NCBI GenBank assembly: GCA_947643295.1
Contig: CANRVM010000064.1
Span: forward strand, 1 to 6,184
Source: an uncultured Mycoplasmatota bacterium
Lineage (GTDB): Bacteria; Bacillota_I; Bacilli_A; RF39; UBA660
Length of the DNA stretch: 6,184 nt
Direction of reading: 5' to 3'
A model generated the notes under the pieces. That model searched no databases and was not told the DNA's origin. It was given only the letters and a program-made list of their open reading frames with translations. Shown piece after piece: positions 5,761-6,184 of the stretch (position 1 is the first letter of the stretch; every line of letters begins with the position of its first letter). The position numbers and the translations under genes were made by a program.

Positions 5761-6184
5761 AGCCGTTTAATCACTTTCTTTTCGATTCTTGAGATATAGG
5801 ACTGAGAAATCCCCAGTTTTTCTGCTACTTCTTTTTGTGTTAATTCTTTTTGACCTAGCAATCCATATCGTAAAATAATAATATCTCGATCCCTAGGATT
5901 TAGCCTCATTACCTCGTTTATCATGATTTTCTTGTCATTTTCTTCTTCGATTCCCTTTGTTACAATATCTTTATCTGTTCCTAAAATATCTTCTAAGTGT
6001 AATTCATTTCCTTCTGCATCATAAGAAAGAGATTGGTCAATACTCACTTCTCCCTTTAATCTTTTGGTCTTTCTTAAATACATTAAAATTTCATTATCAA
6101 TACAACGTGAGGCATAAGTTGCTAATTTAATATTTTTATCTCTTGAAAAGGTGTTAATTCCTTTAATTAGTCCAATGGTTCCAA
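5736..6184 (-). CDS. sigE: Sporulation sigma factor SigE, C-terminal part (5' end outside window)
   Basis: SigE is the early mother-cell RNA polymerase sigma factor of endospore formation, made in Bacillus as an inactive precursor and cleaved by SpoIIGA. About 148 residues are visible. The frame is open to the right edge, so the ATG at 6083 is an internal Met (EILMYLRK), not the start. The visible part begins in region 2 with GTIGLIKGINTF and KLATYASRCIDNEILMYLRK, whose wording fits SigE/SigK-type factors. The linker (EVSIDQSLSYDAEGNELHL, then DILGTDKDIVTKGIE) follows SigE more closely than SigK. Region 4 has LNPRDRDIIILRYGL and the -35-binding helix-turn-helix LTQKEVAEKLGISQSYISRI (about residues 119-138 of the visible part). 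The C-terminus is complete and the stop lies in a terminator. The usual neighbour sigG does not follow. The precursor region and spoIIGA would lie to the right of the window. Confidence 0.93.
   Translation of the reverse strand, partial: GTIGLIKGINTFSRDKNIKLATYASRCIDNEILMYLRKTKRLKGEVSIDQSLSYDAEGNELHLEDILGTDKDIVTKGIEEENDKKIMINEVMRLNPRDRDIIILRYGLLGQKELTQKEVAEKLGISQSYISRIEKKVIKRLKTLVNYT

Noticed and set aside
5736..6083. Small 115-residue sigma factor starting at the ATG at 6083
   Set aside because: The frame continues upstream to the window edge with conserved sigma region 2 sequence, so this Met is internal.
1..6184. CRISPR arrays, tRNA or rRNA genes, complete insertion sequences, riboswitches
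   Set aside because: I looked on both strands and saw no regular spaced repeats, tRNA-like folds, transposase motifs or recognisable leader structures.

Overview
This AT-rich window most likely comes from the chromosome of an endospore-forming, low-GC Firmicute, probably a gut-type Bacilli/Erysipelotrichia/Clostridia relative. The evidence is a sporulation sigma factor of the SigE type, a classic clostridial-style pyruvate phosphate dikinase, strong AGGAGG ribosome binding sites and consensus TTGACA/TATAAT promoters. Trp is read from TGG and stops are ordinary, so nothing points to a mycoplasma genetic code. The species cannot be named from this sequence.

Every gene I can support lies on the minus strand, so transcription runs from right to left. 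From the right edge: (1) sigE, cut by the window at its 5' end (5736-6184), closed by a terminator overlapping its stop codon. (2) A gene of unknown function with a textbook promoter and ribosome binding site (5634 down to 4382, perhaps 4294). It is split by a single-base frameshift near 5458, and possibly by a second one near its 3' end. (3) A Fic-family AMP-transferase gene (3248-4144) with its own consensus promoter and terminator. (4) ppdK, pyruvate phosphate dikinase (534-3113), intact with all catalytic motifs. (5) Left of a strong hairpin terminator, a degraded area (1-313). There a 79-codon reading frame joins the start of an XRE-type helix-turn-helix regulator to a scrap of a ParB-like protein, followed by a third open frame that runs off the edge.

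The genes look mostly monocistronic: promoters or terminators can be seen between nearly all of them, so co-orientation does not mean an operon. Functionally they are a mixture: central metabolism (ppdK), sporulation control (sigE), a protein-modifying Fic enzyme, an unknown protein and mobile-element debris. I do not see a new multi-gene system. The most informative signals are the frameshifted unknown gene, the XRE/ParB chimeric relic, the absence of sigG right after sigE, and a palindrome overlapping the fic promoter.
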